Assembly (NCBI GenBank): GCA_964625525.1
Contig: CAZVEE010000036.1
Span: forward strand, 1-33,165
Length of the DNA stretch: 33,165 nt
Direction of reading: 5' to 3'
Source of the DNA: CAZVEE01 sp964625525
GTDB taxonomy: Bacteria > Pseudomonadota > Alphaproteobacteria > JAJFIK01
The notes beneath the pieces were generated by a model. The model ran no database searches. It saw only the letters and a program-made list of their open reading frames with translations, and was not told where the DNA came from. Positions 1 through 6,529 of the stretch are shown one piece after another; within the stretch, counting starts at the first letter, position 1; every line of letters starts with the position of its first letter. Position numbers and translations under genes: made by a program.

Positions 1-1
1 C

Positions 2-673
2 GAAGAATTCAAGCCCAACCCGGCGCTGGCGCGGGCCATGGACCGAATCTTCATTCTGCACGCCGATCACGAGCAGAACGCCTCCACCTCCACGGTGCGT
101 TTGGCAGGGTCTTCAGGCGCCAACCCCTTTGCCTGTATCGCGGCCGGCATCGCCTGTCTTTGGGGTCCCGCCCATGGCGGCGCCAATGAAGCGGCGCTCA
201 ACATGCTGGCGGAGATCGGTTCGGTGGACCGCATTCCCGAATTCGTGGAACGCGCCAAGGATCGCGACGATCCGTTCCGTCTGATGGGCTTTGGTCACCG
301 GGTCTACAAGAACTATGACCCGCGCGCCCGCGTGATGCAGACCACCTGCCACGAAGTGCTGAATGAGCTGGGGATCAAAAACGACCCGCTGCTAGATGTG
401 GCCATGGAACTGGAGCGCATCGCGCTGCAAGATCCCTATTTTGTCGAGAAGAAGCTCTATCCGAATATCGACTTCTATTCGGGCATCACCCTGCGGGCCC
501 TTGGTTTCCCGACCACCATGTTCACCGTTCTGTTCGCGCTCGCGCGGACCGTGGGCTGGATTTCCCAGTGGACCGAAATGGTTGTGGATCCTAACCAAAA
601 GATTGGGCGCCCGCGCCAGCTCTATACCGGCGAAACGCAGCGCGAATACATCCCCATGCACGAGCGCGGCTAA
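2..673 (+). CDS. gltA: Citrate synthase, C-terminal part (5' end outside window)
   Basis: Condenses acetyl-CoA with oxaloacetate to citrate, the first step of the TCA cycle, in the cytoplasm. The reading frame is open from base 2 and ends at TAA (671-673), so about 223 residues of a roughly 430-residue protein are present. The ATG at 38 is internal. Three type I citrate synthase catalytic positions are visible: His in GPAHGGANE, His in GFGHRVYKNYDPRA, and Asp in PNIDFYSG. Their spacing (41 residues, then about 58) matches E. coli H264, H305 and D362. The HADHEQNASTSTVR stretch is also classic. The gene converges on the lpx operon, and a strong hairpin terminator follows 37 bases after the stop. 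The family call is secure; only the N-terminal part cannot be checked. Confidence 0.97.
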   Translation, partial: EEFKPNPALARAMDRIFILHADHEQNASTSTVRLAGSSGANPFACIAAGIACLWGPAHGGANEAALNMLAEIGSVDRIPEFVERAKDRDDPFRLMGFGHRVYKNYDPRARVMQTTCHEVLNELGIKNDPLLDVAMELERIALQDPYFVEKKLYPNIDFYSGITLRALGFPTTMFTVLFALARTVGWISQWTEMVVDPNQKIGRPRQLYTGETQREYIPMHERG

Positions 674-701
674 CGGCGTCCCGAGTACTCTGACCGGGAC
701 A

Positions 702-747
702 CAAAAAAACAAGCCCTGTGCGTTTTAATGAAACGCACAGGGCTTTT
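702..747. terminator. Bidirectional intrinsic terminator after gltA
   Basis: A perfect 15-bp inverted repeat (711-725 with 731-745) encloses a 5-base loop. On the left is a run of seven A (702-708), which gives a good U-tract for - strand transcripts. On the right is a short T-run (744-747) for + strand transcripts. It sits 37 bases past the gltA stop. It can end gltA from the left and any lpxB read-through from the right. Confidence 0.85.
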
Positions 748-829
748 ATGTCCTAGTGTACTATATCAAAGGCCGGAATTGGCCGACCGTGAGAGGTGGG
801 ACCACACTGCGAACCGAAAGGGACGTGAC

Positions 830-1063
830 ATGAGCTGCACGCATCGCTCGTGCCCTGCCAACGGGTCCGCTGCCCCCCTTGAGACGCCGTGCGATCGGGT
901 CCGCCGCCTCTTCACCCCGTGCCCGGATCTGCGCGCCAGCGCACCCGCCAATGAGAACGACGCCCCCGCCACGTCATCGCCACCGCCGGCTATGCTGTGG
1001 CTCACCGTGATCGGCTCCGCCGCCGCGTCCTTAATCGTGGCCATGCTGATCGTGAGTGCCTGA
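830..1063 (+). CDS. Small tail-anchored membrane protein, function unknown
   Basis: I do not recognise this 77-residue protein. The frame opens further upstream at 728, but that start lies inside the gltA terminator. The ATG at 830 has a purine-rich GAAAGGGA just upstream and is preferred. The N-terminal half is hydrophilic with cysteines at residues 3, 8, 21 and 31. A Pro/Ala/Asn-rich linker follows, and residues about 54-76 form one hydrophobic helix (WLTVIGSAAASLIVAMLIV) that runs almost to the C-terminus. That predicts a tail-anchored inner-membrane protein with a cytoplasmic cysteine-bearing head. Its TGA stop is immediately followed by a copy of a dispersed 36-bp repeat. It is isolated between two convergent units. 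It could be a chance ORF, since the reverse frame is also open here; no homologue was recalled. Confidence 0.45.
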   Translation: MSCTHRSCPANGSAAPLETPCDRVRRLFTPCPDLRASAPANENDAPATSSPPPAMLWLTVIGSAAASLIVAMLIVSA

Positions 1064-1099
1064 AGCGCTTTCAGGAAAAGGGCGTGCGCTTGTCCGCCC
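1064..1099 (+). repeat. Dispersed 36-bp repeat, copy A
   Basis: The sequence is AGCGCTTTCAGGAAAAG, then GGCG, then TGCGCTTGTCCGCCC. It matches the reverse complement of 28176-28211 at 34 of 36 positions; the only differences are in the four central bases. It begins right after the stop codon of the small ORF. The wording resembles short intergenic repeats common in alphaproteobacterial genomes. Confidence 0.75.
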
Positions 1100-1149
1100 T
1101 TACAGCGCGCCAACCCAATGACCGAGAACCGGCTTAAAATCCATCGCGG

Positions 1150-2427
1150 TCAAAACCAGCCACTTGCCTTTGCGCGCGCGAGTTTCGTTGGTGAGGGGGG
1201 GGTGCTGAGCATTTCCACCACCACCCGGGCGGCGCGCAGGCTGGGGCTGTCCCCGCCCATGCCCATGCGCGCCAGTGCCGCGCGCTGACCAGTAAGCTGG
1301 CGCTGGGCAGCCTCGGGCTCAGTGAACAGCCGCTCCAGCTCATCGGCCATCACCACAGGATCCACAGACTCCTGGATGAACTCCGGAATGATGGAACGTC
1401 CCTCAATAATATTAATCAGTGTAATGAATGGGACTTTGACCAGCTTGCGGTAAATAAAATCGGTCAGCCAGCCGATGCGATAGGCCACAACCATGGGGAC
1501 GCCGGCTACAGCCAGTTCCGTTGTCACCGTCCCCGAGGCGGCGAGCGCCGCTTGTGATGCGTGAAAAGCCGCGAACTTCTCATCCTGCTCCACCATATGC
1601 ACAGGCACGTCAAACCCCTCAAGCCCGCGTGCCACCCGCTCTGACACATGCGACACGACCGGCAACACCACTTGCAGGTCCGTCACACGCTCGCTCAGCA
1701 AGCTGACTGTCTCGCGAAAGGCCGGCAGGAGAAACCGGATCTCATTGCTGCGACTACCCGGCAACAGCGCCAGCACCGGCGCCTCGGTGGCAATTCCATG
1801 ACGGTCGCGAAAGGCCGGGCCACCTTTCATCTGCGCCGCCCGCTCGACCACCGGATGGCCCACAAAGCGCGCCGGGAGGCCCTCGCGCAGAAACCAGTCC
1901 GGCTCGAACGGCAACAAAGTCATCACGCAATCAACCAGCCCCGCCAGTGAACGCGCCCGCCCCGGCCGCGACGCCCAGACCTGCGGCGCCACATATTTCA
2001 CAAGCCGTAAATCCGGCTTTCGCGCCACGACCCGCGCCGCGATGCGATTGGTAAAACCCGAGCTGTCGATGAGCACCGTCACATCGGGTTCCGTGGTCAG
2101 AATATAGTCCGCCGCTTGTCCGATCCGCGCGAAAATGCGCGGCAGCGCCGGGATCACTTCCCGCGCGCCCATGACCGCCGTGTCCTCGATCCCGAAAATA
2201 GTGTCCAGACCGCCGGCCCGCATCGCCTCACCGCCAACACCGCTCATGCGTACCGGACCGTTGAACAGCCCGCGCAGCGCCGTCATCAACTCCGCCCCCA
2301 GTGCATCTCCCGAGGGTTCCCCGGCAATCAGAGCAATATGCGGCGCCGTGCCGGTGACCGGCGGAATGGCCATGGCTGCCTCTTCCGGATCAGGCAAGGA
2401 GGGGACGGCCGGTCCTGCGACAGTCAT
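1150..2427 (-). CDS. lpxB: Lipid-A-disaccharide synthase
   Basis: Glycosyltransferase (GT19 family) that joins UDP-2,3-diacylglucosamine and lipid X to make the tetraacyl disaccharide of lipid A at the inner face of the inner membrane. The product is 425 residues. Family motifs seen: IALIAGEPSGDALGAEL near the N-terminus, TVLIDSSGFTNRIA, LALLPGSRSNEI in the middle, and the ASGTVTTELAVAGVPMVVAYR sugar-nucleotide region. The ATG at 2427 overlaps the lpxI stop as ATGA, which argues for coupling. A second ATG at 2373 has a strong GGAAGAGG site 5 bases upstream and would give a more typical N-terminus, so the true start is open. It is the last gene of the long - strand block and converges on gltA. 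Confidence 0.96.
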   Translation of the reverse strand: MTVAGPAVPSLPDPEEAAMAIPPVTGTAPHIALIAGEPSGDALGAELMTALRGLFNGPVRMSGVGGEAMRAGGLDTIFGIEDTAVMGAREVIPALPRIFARIGQAADYILTTEPDVTVLIDSSGFTNRIAARVVARKPDLRLVKYVAPQVWASRPGRARSLAGLVDCVMTLLPFEPDWFLREGLPARFVGHPVVERAAQMKGGPAFRDRHGIATEAPVLALLPGSRSNEIRFLLPAFRETVSLLSERVTDLQVVLPVVSHVSERVARGLEGFDVPVHMVEQDEKFAAFHASQAALAASGTVTTELAVAGVPMVVAYRIGWLTDFIYRKLVKVPFITLINIIEGRSIIPEFIQESVDPVVMADELERLFTEPEAAQRQLTGQRAALARMGMGGDSPSLRAARVVVEMLSTPPSPTKLARAKASGWF

Positions 2428-3293
2428 ACCCCCGTCTCCCGTGCCGGTAATCCGACGACGAACAAGCCTAACCGGTCGGCGGCCTCAATGATCCGTTCAC
2501 GATCGATCATCAGGGCCGCGCCCGCCTCGATGGCGATACCGCGCAAGCCCGCGGCGGCCGCGCCTTCTACAGTCGCCACACCAATGGTCGGCAGGTCGAT
2601 GCGCCGCTCTTGTCCTGGCTTGGCCAGTTTCACCAGCACGCCCGCGCGCGCCGTCGCCGAGCCGCGTAAATGGGCCGGCAGCTCTGCGCAGCGGCGCAGC
2701 ATGGCGTCGGTGCCTTCCGCCGCCTCTACCGCGAGCACGAGCCCCCGTGCCACCACCGCGCCCTGCCCCACATCAAGCCCACCCAGCGCCGCGACGACTT
2801 TCACCCCTTGTGCGATATCGCCCTCATCTTCCGGCACCGGCGTTTCCCGCGTGATAGCCCCAGCCGGCGCCAGAAGCGCCTCCATCACCTCATCAACACC
2901 GACAACCGCGAACCCCTGTTCTTCGAAATAGGTCACGAGGACCCGCAACAGCTTGTCGTCGCCCCCGCGCGCGGCCATAACGATGCGCGGCAACAGCCGC
3001 GTGCCGGTAAAATCCAGTTGCAGCGCGGAAAAGTCCGGACGCTTCACATACCCCGCCATGATCACCGCGCCGCACCCGGTGCGCCGCAGCACCTCCAGCG
3101 TATGTCCGACCGTGCCGAGTGCCGTCCAATCATGGGGATGAGCCTCGATCTCAGGCCCCGCCATGGATTTCAAACCGATGAGATGAAAGGCCCGCCCCTG
3201 CACCGCGCACGCCTGCGCCAGGCGCAGCGGCAAGGTGCCCCCGCCCGCGATAATGCCGAGCTTGGCGCCCGCGCTGGTCCCTTCAGGCGGCAC
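2424..3293 (-). CDS. lpxI: UDP-2,3-diacylglucosamine pyrophosphatase LpxI
   Basis: Hydrolyses UDP-2,3-diacylglucosamine to lipid X and UMP. This is the LpxI family, used by Alphaproteobacteria in place of LpxH. Characteristic stretches are KLGIIAGGGTLPLRLAQAC at the N-terminus, the VIMAGYVKRPDFSAL region, and GAVIMAG/GDDKLLR motifs in the first half. About 289 residues from the chosen start, close to the family's usual 270-290. The start is uncertain. No ATG lies near the conserved N-terminus. GTG at 3293 is the closest candidate and overlaps the lpxA stop by 11 bases; GTG at 3302 and TTG at 3341 are upstream alternatives. It lies between lpxA and lpxB, the standard alphaproteobacterial position. 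Confidence 0.92.
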   Translation of the reverse strand: MPPEGTSAGAKLGIIAGGGTLPLRLAQACAVQGRAFHLIGLKSMAGPEIEAHPHDWTALGTVGHTLEVLRRTGCGAVIMAGYVKRPDFSALQLDFTGTRLLPRIVMAARGGDDKLLRVLVTYFEEQGFAVVGVDEVMEALLAPAGAITRETPVPEDEGDIAQGVKVVAALGGLDVGQGAVVARGLVLAVEAAEGTDAMLRRCAELPAHLRGSATARAGVLVKLAKPGQERRIDLPTIGVATVEGAAAAGLRGIAIEAGAALMIDRERIIEAADRLGLFVVGLPARETGV

Positions 3294-4089
3294 GGCGCTC
3301 ACGCGGCAGGCAAAGGGGGCGGCGCGCGTCCGCTTCGACAAAACGGATGATTTCCATCACTTCCGCATTGTCCTTGTAAATCTTGGCCACCGTGCGCAAC
3401 CGGGTCTCAAAGGTCTCGTCGCTCTGCTCAAGGAACAGTTGGCGGAACGCCCCACGCAGCGCATGGATGCGCGAACGCTCCATGTTGCGCCGCTTCATGC
3501 CCACCAGATTGAGCCCGGCCAGATGCGCCCGATTGCCCATGACCGAGCCATAAGGAATGAGATCGCCTTCAAGCCCCGCCATGCCACCGACAAAGGCATA
3601 GCGCCCAATGCGGGCATACTGATGGACCGCACACAGACCACCGAGAAATACTCCGTCACCCACCTGAACATGACCGCCAATGGTGGCGTGATTGGCAAAA
3701 ATCACATTGTCACCCACAATACTGTCATGGGCCACATGGCTGCCGGCCATGAACAGGCCATTCGCGCCGACCACCGTTTCGCCCCGCCCCATGGCGGTGC
3801 CGATATTCATGGTCACATGTTCGCGGATCGTTGTGCCCGCACCGATGCTCAGCGTTGTGGGTTCGTCCTTATGCGCCAGATGTTGCGGCGCATAACCGAG
3901 CGAAGCGAACGGATACACAGTGCAATCCGCGTCAAGACGGGTGTGCCCGTCCACAACCACATGGGAGATCAACTGAACCCGCGCGCCCAGGCGCACATGA
4001 GGCCCCACAGTGCAATACGGACCGATGCTGACCGCATCGCCCAACTCCGCACCCGGATCAACGATCGCTGTGGGATGGATATCTGCCAT
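3283..4089 (-). CDS. lpxA: Acyl-ACP--UDP-N-acetylglucosamine O-acyltransferase
   Basis: First step of lipid A synthesis: transfers a hydroxyacyl chain from ACP to the 3-OH of UDP-GlcNAc. The 268-residue product is a left-handed beta-helix built of hexapeptide repeats (for example IGPYCTVGPHVRLGARVQL) followed by a helical C-terminal domain. The catalytic His lies in GSHVAHDSIVGD, equivalent to E. coli H125. The ATG at 4089 starts right at the family N-terminus (MADIHPTAIVDPGAELGD). It is 55 bases after fabZ and overlaps lpxI, so these genes are co-transcribed. No oddities. Confidence 0.97.
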   Translation of the reverse strand: MADIHPTAIVDPGAELGDAVSIGPYCTVGPHVRLGARVQLISHVVVDGHTRLDADCTVYPFASLGYAPQHLAHKDEPTTLSIGAGTTIREHVTMNIGTAMGRGETVVGANGLFMAGSHVAHDSIVGDNVIFANHATIGGHVQVGDGVFLGGLCAVHQYARIGRYAFVGGMAGLEGDLIPYGSVMGNRAHLAGLNLVGMKRRNMERSRIHALRGAFRQLFLEQSDETFETRLRTVAKIYKDNAEVMEIIRFVEADARRPLCLPRERRAA

Positions 4090-4127
4090 TCACTGTGTTC
4101 CCAACGCCCACTATCTTCTCAACACAA

Positions 4128-4141
4128 CGCCCATATGGGCG
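4128..4141. repeat. Perfect 14-bp palindrome between fabZ and lpxA
   Basis: CGCCCATATGGGCG lies in the 55-base fabZ-lpxA spacer, 4 bases downstream of the fabZ stop on the - strand. It has no loop and no T-tract, so it is not a terminator. It could be a protein-binding site or chance. Confidence 0.4.
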
Positions 4142-4144
4142 CAT

Positions 4145-4612
4145 TCAGCCGATAATCTTGGCCGTATACTCAGCCTCGGCCACCAGCTCGCCATTCACGC
4201 GGGCCTCGCCACGGAACTTCCAGATGGGGCCGATGGCCTTGACCTTTTGCACCGGCATGCGCAGGCAATCTCCGGGCACCACCGGCTGGCGGAACCGGGC
4301 CCGGTCAATGGCGGCAAAGTAGACGAGCTTGCCGTGCAGGCCGCCTTCTACCGAATGCGCCACCAGCGCCGCAGCGGTCTGGCCCATGGCTTCCACGATC
4401 AAAACACCCGGCATGATGGGATGGCTCGGGAAATGCCCCTGAAAGAACGGCTCATTGATGGTCACGTTCTTAATGCCCACGGCGCTTGCGTAAGGCACGA
4501 CATTTTCCAGCCGGTCCACGAGCAGCATGGGGTAGCGATGGGGCAACAGCCCCAACACATCCAACGCATCCAGGCGCACACCGGCCTCTTCCGTGCCAAT
4601 ACTATCAGTCAT
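4145..4612 (-). CDS. fabZ: 3-hydroxyacyl-ACP dehydratase FabZ
   Basis: Dehydrates (3R)-hydroxyacyl-ACP to trans-2-enoyl-ACP in fatty acid elongation. It competes with LpxA and LpxD for hydroxyacyl-ACP, which explains its place in the lpx operon. The 155-residue hot-dog-fold protein shows LLPHRYPMLLVDR, the catalytic His in FFQGHFPSHPIMPG, and the catalytic Glu in LIVEAMGQTAA. Its ATG overlaps the lpxD stop by 8 bases (ATGACTGA), so it is probably translationally coupled. Length is normal for the family. Confidence 0.97.
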   Translation of the reverse strand: MTDSIGTEEAGVRLDALDVLGLLPHRYPMLLVDRLENVVPYASAVGIKNVTINEPFFQGHFPSHPIMPGVLIVEAMGQTAAALVAHSVEGGLHGKLVYFAAIDRARFRQPVVPGDCLRMPVQKVKAIGPIWKFRGEARVNGELVAEAEYTAKIIG

Positions 4613-5687
4613 CTGACGGACCTTCTTGATCCTGCGCGGCTTTGCTCTTTTCCTGACGCGCCTTCACCATGCGCGACAGCATGGCCACCTCGCGACGCCA
4701 TTGGGCGATCGGCTTGGCGGGATAGCCGCCGTGAATTTCCCCGGCCGGAATATCGCGCGGCACGCCGCTTTGCGAGGCGACCTGCGCGCCCATGCCGATG
4801 GTCAGGTGTCCGGCGACCCCGACCTGGCCACCCAACACCACATAGTCTTCCAGGATGGTCGAGCCGCTGAGCCCCACTTGCGAGACGATGATACAGCCCC
4901 GACCGATGCGGCAGTTGTGCCCGATCTGCACCAGATTGTCGATCTTCGTGCCTTCTCCAATCACCGTGTCGCCGGAGGCCCCGCGATCCACGCAGCTATT
5001 GGCACCGATTTCCACGTCGCTCTGCACGATGACGCGCCCTGTCTGTGGGATCTTGCGATGCTCGCCCGCGACAAAGGTATAACCAAAACCGTCCTGGCCC
5101 AGCATCACGCCCGGATGCAACCGCACCCGATCGCCAACCGCCGCGCACTGTACGACCGCGCCAGCGCCCACATAGACGTCATGCCCCAGCGTGACCCCGT
5201 CGCCGATGACGGCGCCGGGCCCGATGATCGCGCGCTCTCCGATCTCCACCCGGGCTCCAATCACAGCACGCGGATAAACGCGGGCCCCCGCTCCCAGAAC
5301 GGCTGATGGATCGACAGTAGCTTGCGCGCTGATATCCGCGGCCTCGCCTGCCCCACTCGCCCAAGTGCGGTCGCGATAGAGCAGTGTCACGGCCTGGGCA
5401 TAGGCCGCTTTGGGATCGGTCACGCGCAAAATGGCAGCGGACACGCTCTCGGGAATGGTCAGGTCCGCAGGGGCGAAACAGGCTGTCGCGTCCGAAGCCA
5501 CGAGTTGGTTCACGAATTTGCGCCGTTCCACATAGCTCACCGCCGTTGGCCCCGCATGATCGAGGGGCGCAGCATCGGTAATGGTCTGATCGGGATTGAC
5601 GCCGTCATCCAGTGTCGCACCGGTCGCCTCGGCGAGCCGGGCAAGGCTGACGGGCCCGGTTTGCTCGAAAAAGCGCGGATCCGCCAT
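4605..5687 (-). CDS. lpxD: UDP-3-O-(3-hydroxyacyl)glucosamine N-acyltransferase
   Basis: Adds the N-linked hydroxyacyl chain to UDP-3-O-acylglucosamine, the third step of lipid A synthesis. The product is 360 residues. An N-terminal uridine-binding domain (to about residue 110) precedes a long hexapeptide-repeat beta-helix and a C-terminal helix. The catalytic His is in NLVQIGHNCRIG, equivalent to E. coli H239, after GQDGFGYTF. The ATG at 5687 has AAAGGAAAG upstream and begins MADPRFFEQTG, a typical start; the frame is open to 5846 but that extension is Arg/Pro-rich and non-conserved. The stop overlaps fabZ. A stable hairpin separates it from skp upstream. Confidence 0.96.
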   Translation of the reverse strand: MADPRFFEQTGPVSLARLAEATGATLDDGVNPDQTITDAAPLDHAGPTAVSYVERRKFVNQLVASDATACFAPADLTIPESVSAAILRVTDPKAAYAQAVTLLYRDRTWASGAGEAADISAQATVDPSAVLGAGARVYPRAVIGARVEIGERAIIGPGAVIGDGVTLGHDVYVGAGAVVQCAAVGDRVRLHPGVMLGQDGFGYTFVAGEHRKIPQTGRVIVQSDVEIGANSCVDRGASGDTVIGEGTKIDNLVQIGHNCRIGRGCIIVSQVGLSGSTILEDYVVLGGQVGVAGHLTIGMGAQVASQSGVPRDIPAGEIHGGYPAKPIAQWRREVAMLSRMVKARQEKSKAAQDQEGPSDD

Positions 5688-5808
5688 GGGTCCACTTTCC
5701 TTTGGGGCCTTGAGGCCTCTCGGGCCAATCGGCCTTTGCGTTCCGCGTGAGGGGAGGCCCGGCCGAATGCGGCGGCTCGGGATGCGGACGCGCTGCGCTA
5801 ATGAAGGA

Positions 5809-5836
5809 GGCGCGCGAGAGACATCCCTCGCGCGCC
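5809..5836 (-). other. Stable GC-rich hairpin between skp and lpxD
   Basis: Perfect 10-bp arms (GGCGCGCGAG, 5809-5818, with CTCGCGCGCC, 5827-5836) and an 8-base loop, 24 bases downstream of the skp stop. In the - direction it is followed by TCCTTCATT, a poor U-tract. It may act as a weak attenuator or as an mRNA stability element separating the outer-membrane-protein genes from the lpx genes. Confidence 0.4.
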
Positions 5837-5860
5837 CGGTCGTCAATGAAGCGGCCGGTC

Positions 5861-6445
5861 TTACTCGGACGGCGCCGCCGGGCCTTGCTCTTCACCGGTG
5901 GACAGTTCCGGCAGTTCGATTTCGAGTTCCGGCAGATTGGATTCGATCTTGATGATCGCGGCGCTGGTGGCCTCCACGCTGTCCATGGTGAACATCACCT
6001 GGCTCTTATCCATGAGGATATCGCCGTTCTCTTCTTTGAGCATTTCCAGCAGGATCGGGCGCACAGCCTCGAAGAACTGGGACCGCGCGGAGATCGCGGC
6101 CTGGCGCAGCGCCTGCTGAGCCTGGTTGCGGATCTGCATTTCGCGGGCTTGCAGAACGCGGGCTTGCTGCGCGAATTCAGCATCTTCGACCTGCTCGTCT
6201 TCGCGCTTTTTCACCAGATCGCTCGCCTCGGTGGCGATCTCTTCCAGCGGCGCGCCCACGATGCCTTCCAGCTGCTCGCGGAATTCCTGAAGCTGCCGCT
6301 GCGCGTCTTTGCCCGCTTTGGTGTCGCTCCACAGCTTGCCGTTATCAACGACCATCACCGTGGTGGCATACGCCGGAGCGGCGAATACCAAGACCGCCAA
6401 ACACGCCGCAACCGTTGCCATGCGTAGTGTAATCGTGCGGATCAT
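5861..6445 (-). CDS. skp: Periplasmic chaperone, Skp/OmpH family
   Basis: Periplasmic chaperone that keeps unfolded outer-membrane proteins soluble on their way to BamA. The product is 194 residues. A signal peptide is clear (MIRTITLRMATVAACLAVLVFAA, cleavage near AYA-TT). The mature chain has the family opening TVMVVDNGKLWSDTKAGKDAQ and a long Gln/Glu/Arg-rich coiled coil (about residues 40-130). The ATG at 6445 has GAGGG about 10 bases upstream; an open extension to 6490 would bury the signal peptide. It directly follows bamA, the normal order. The C-terminal tail is acidic and Pro-rich. Confidence 0.9.
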   Translation of the reverse strand: MIRTITLRMATVAACLAVLVFAAPAYATTVMVVDNGKLWSDTKAGKDAQRQLQEFREQLEGIVGAPLEEIATEASDLVKKREDEQVEDAEFAQQARVLQAREMQIRNQAQQALRQAAISARSQFFEAVRPILLEMLKEENGDILMDKSQVMFTMDSVEATSAAIIKIESNLPELEIELPELSTGEEQGPAAPSE

Positions 6446-6529
6446 TGTCCAAATCCCTCTTTTCGTGTCCACGCCATTGACCCGTGCCATCTCGCCCGGA
6501 GCGTGAAGCCCCCTTACCCGGACGTGATA

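Noticed and set aside
766..1113. 115-residue - strand open frame downstream of lpxB
   Set aside because: Its N-terminal part comes from the dispersed repeat, it has no ribosome site worth naming, and the + strand ORF with a membrane helix fits better.
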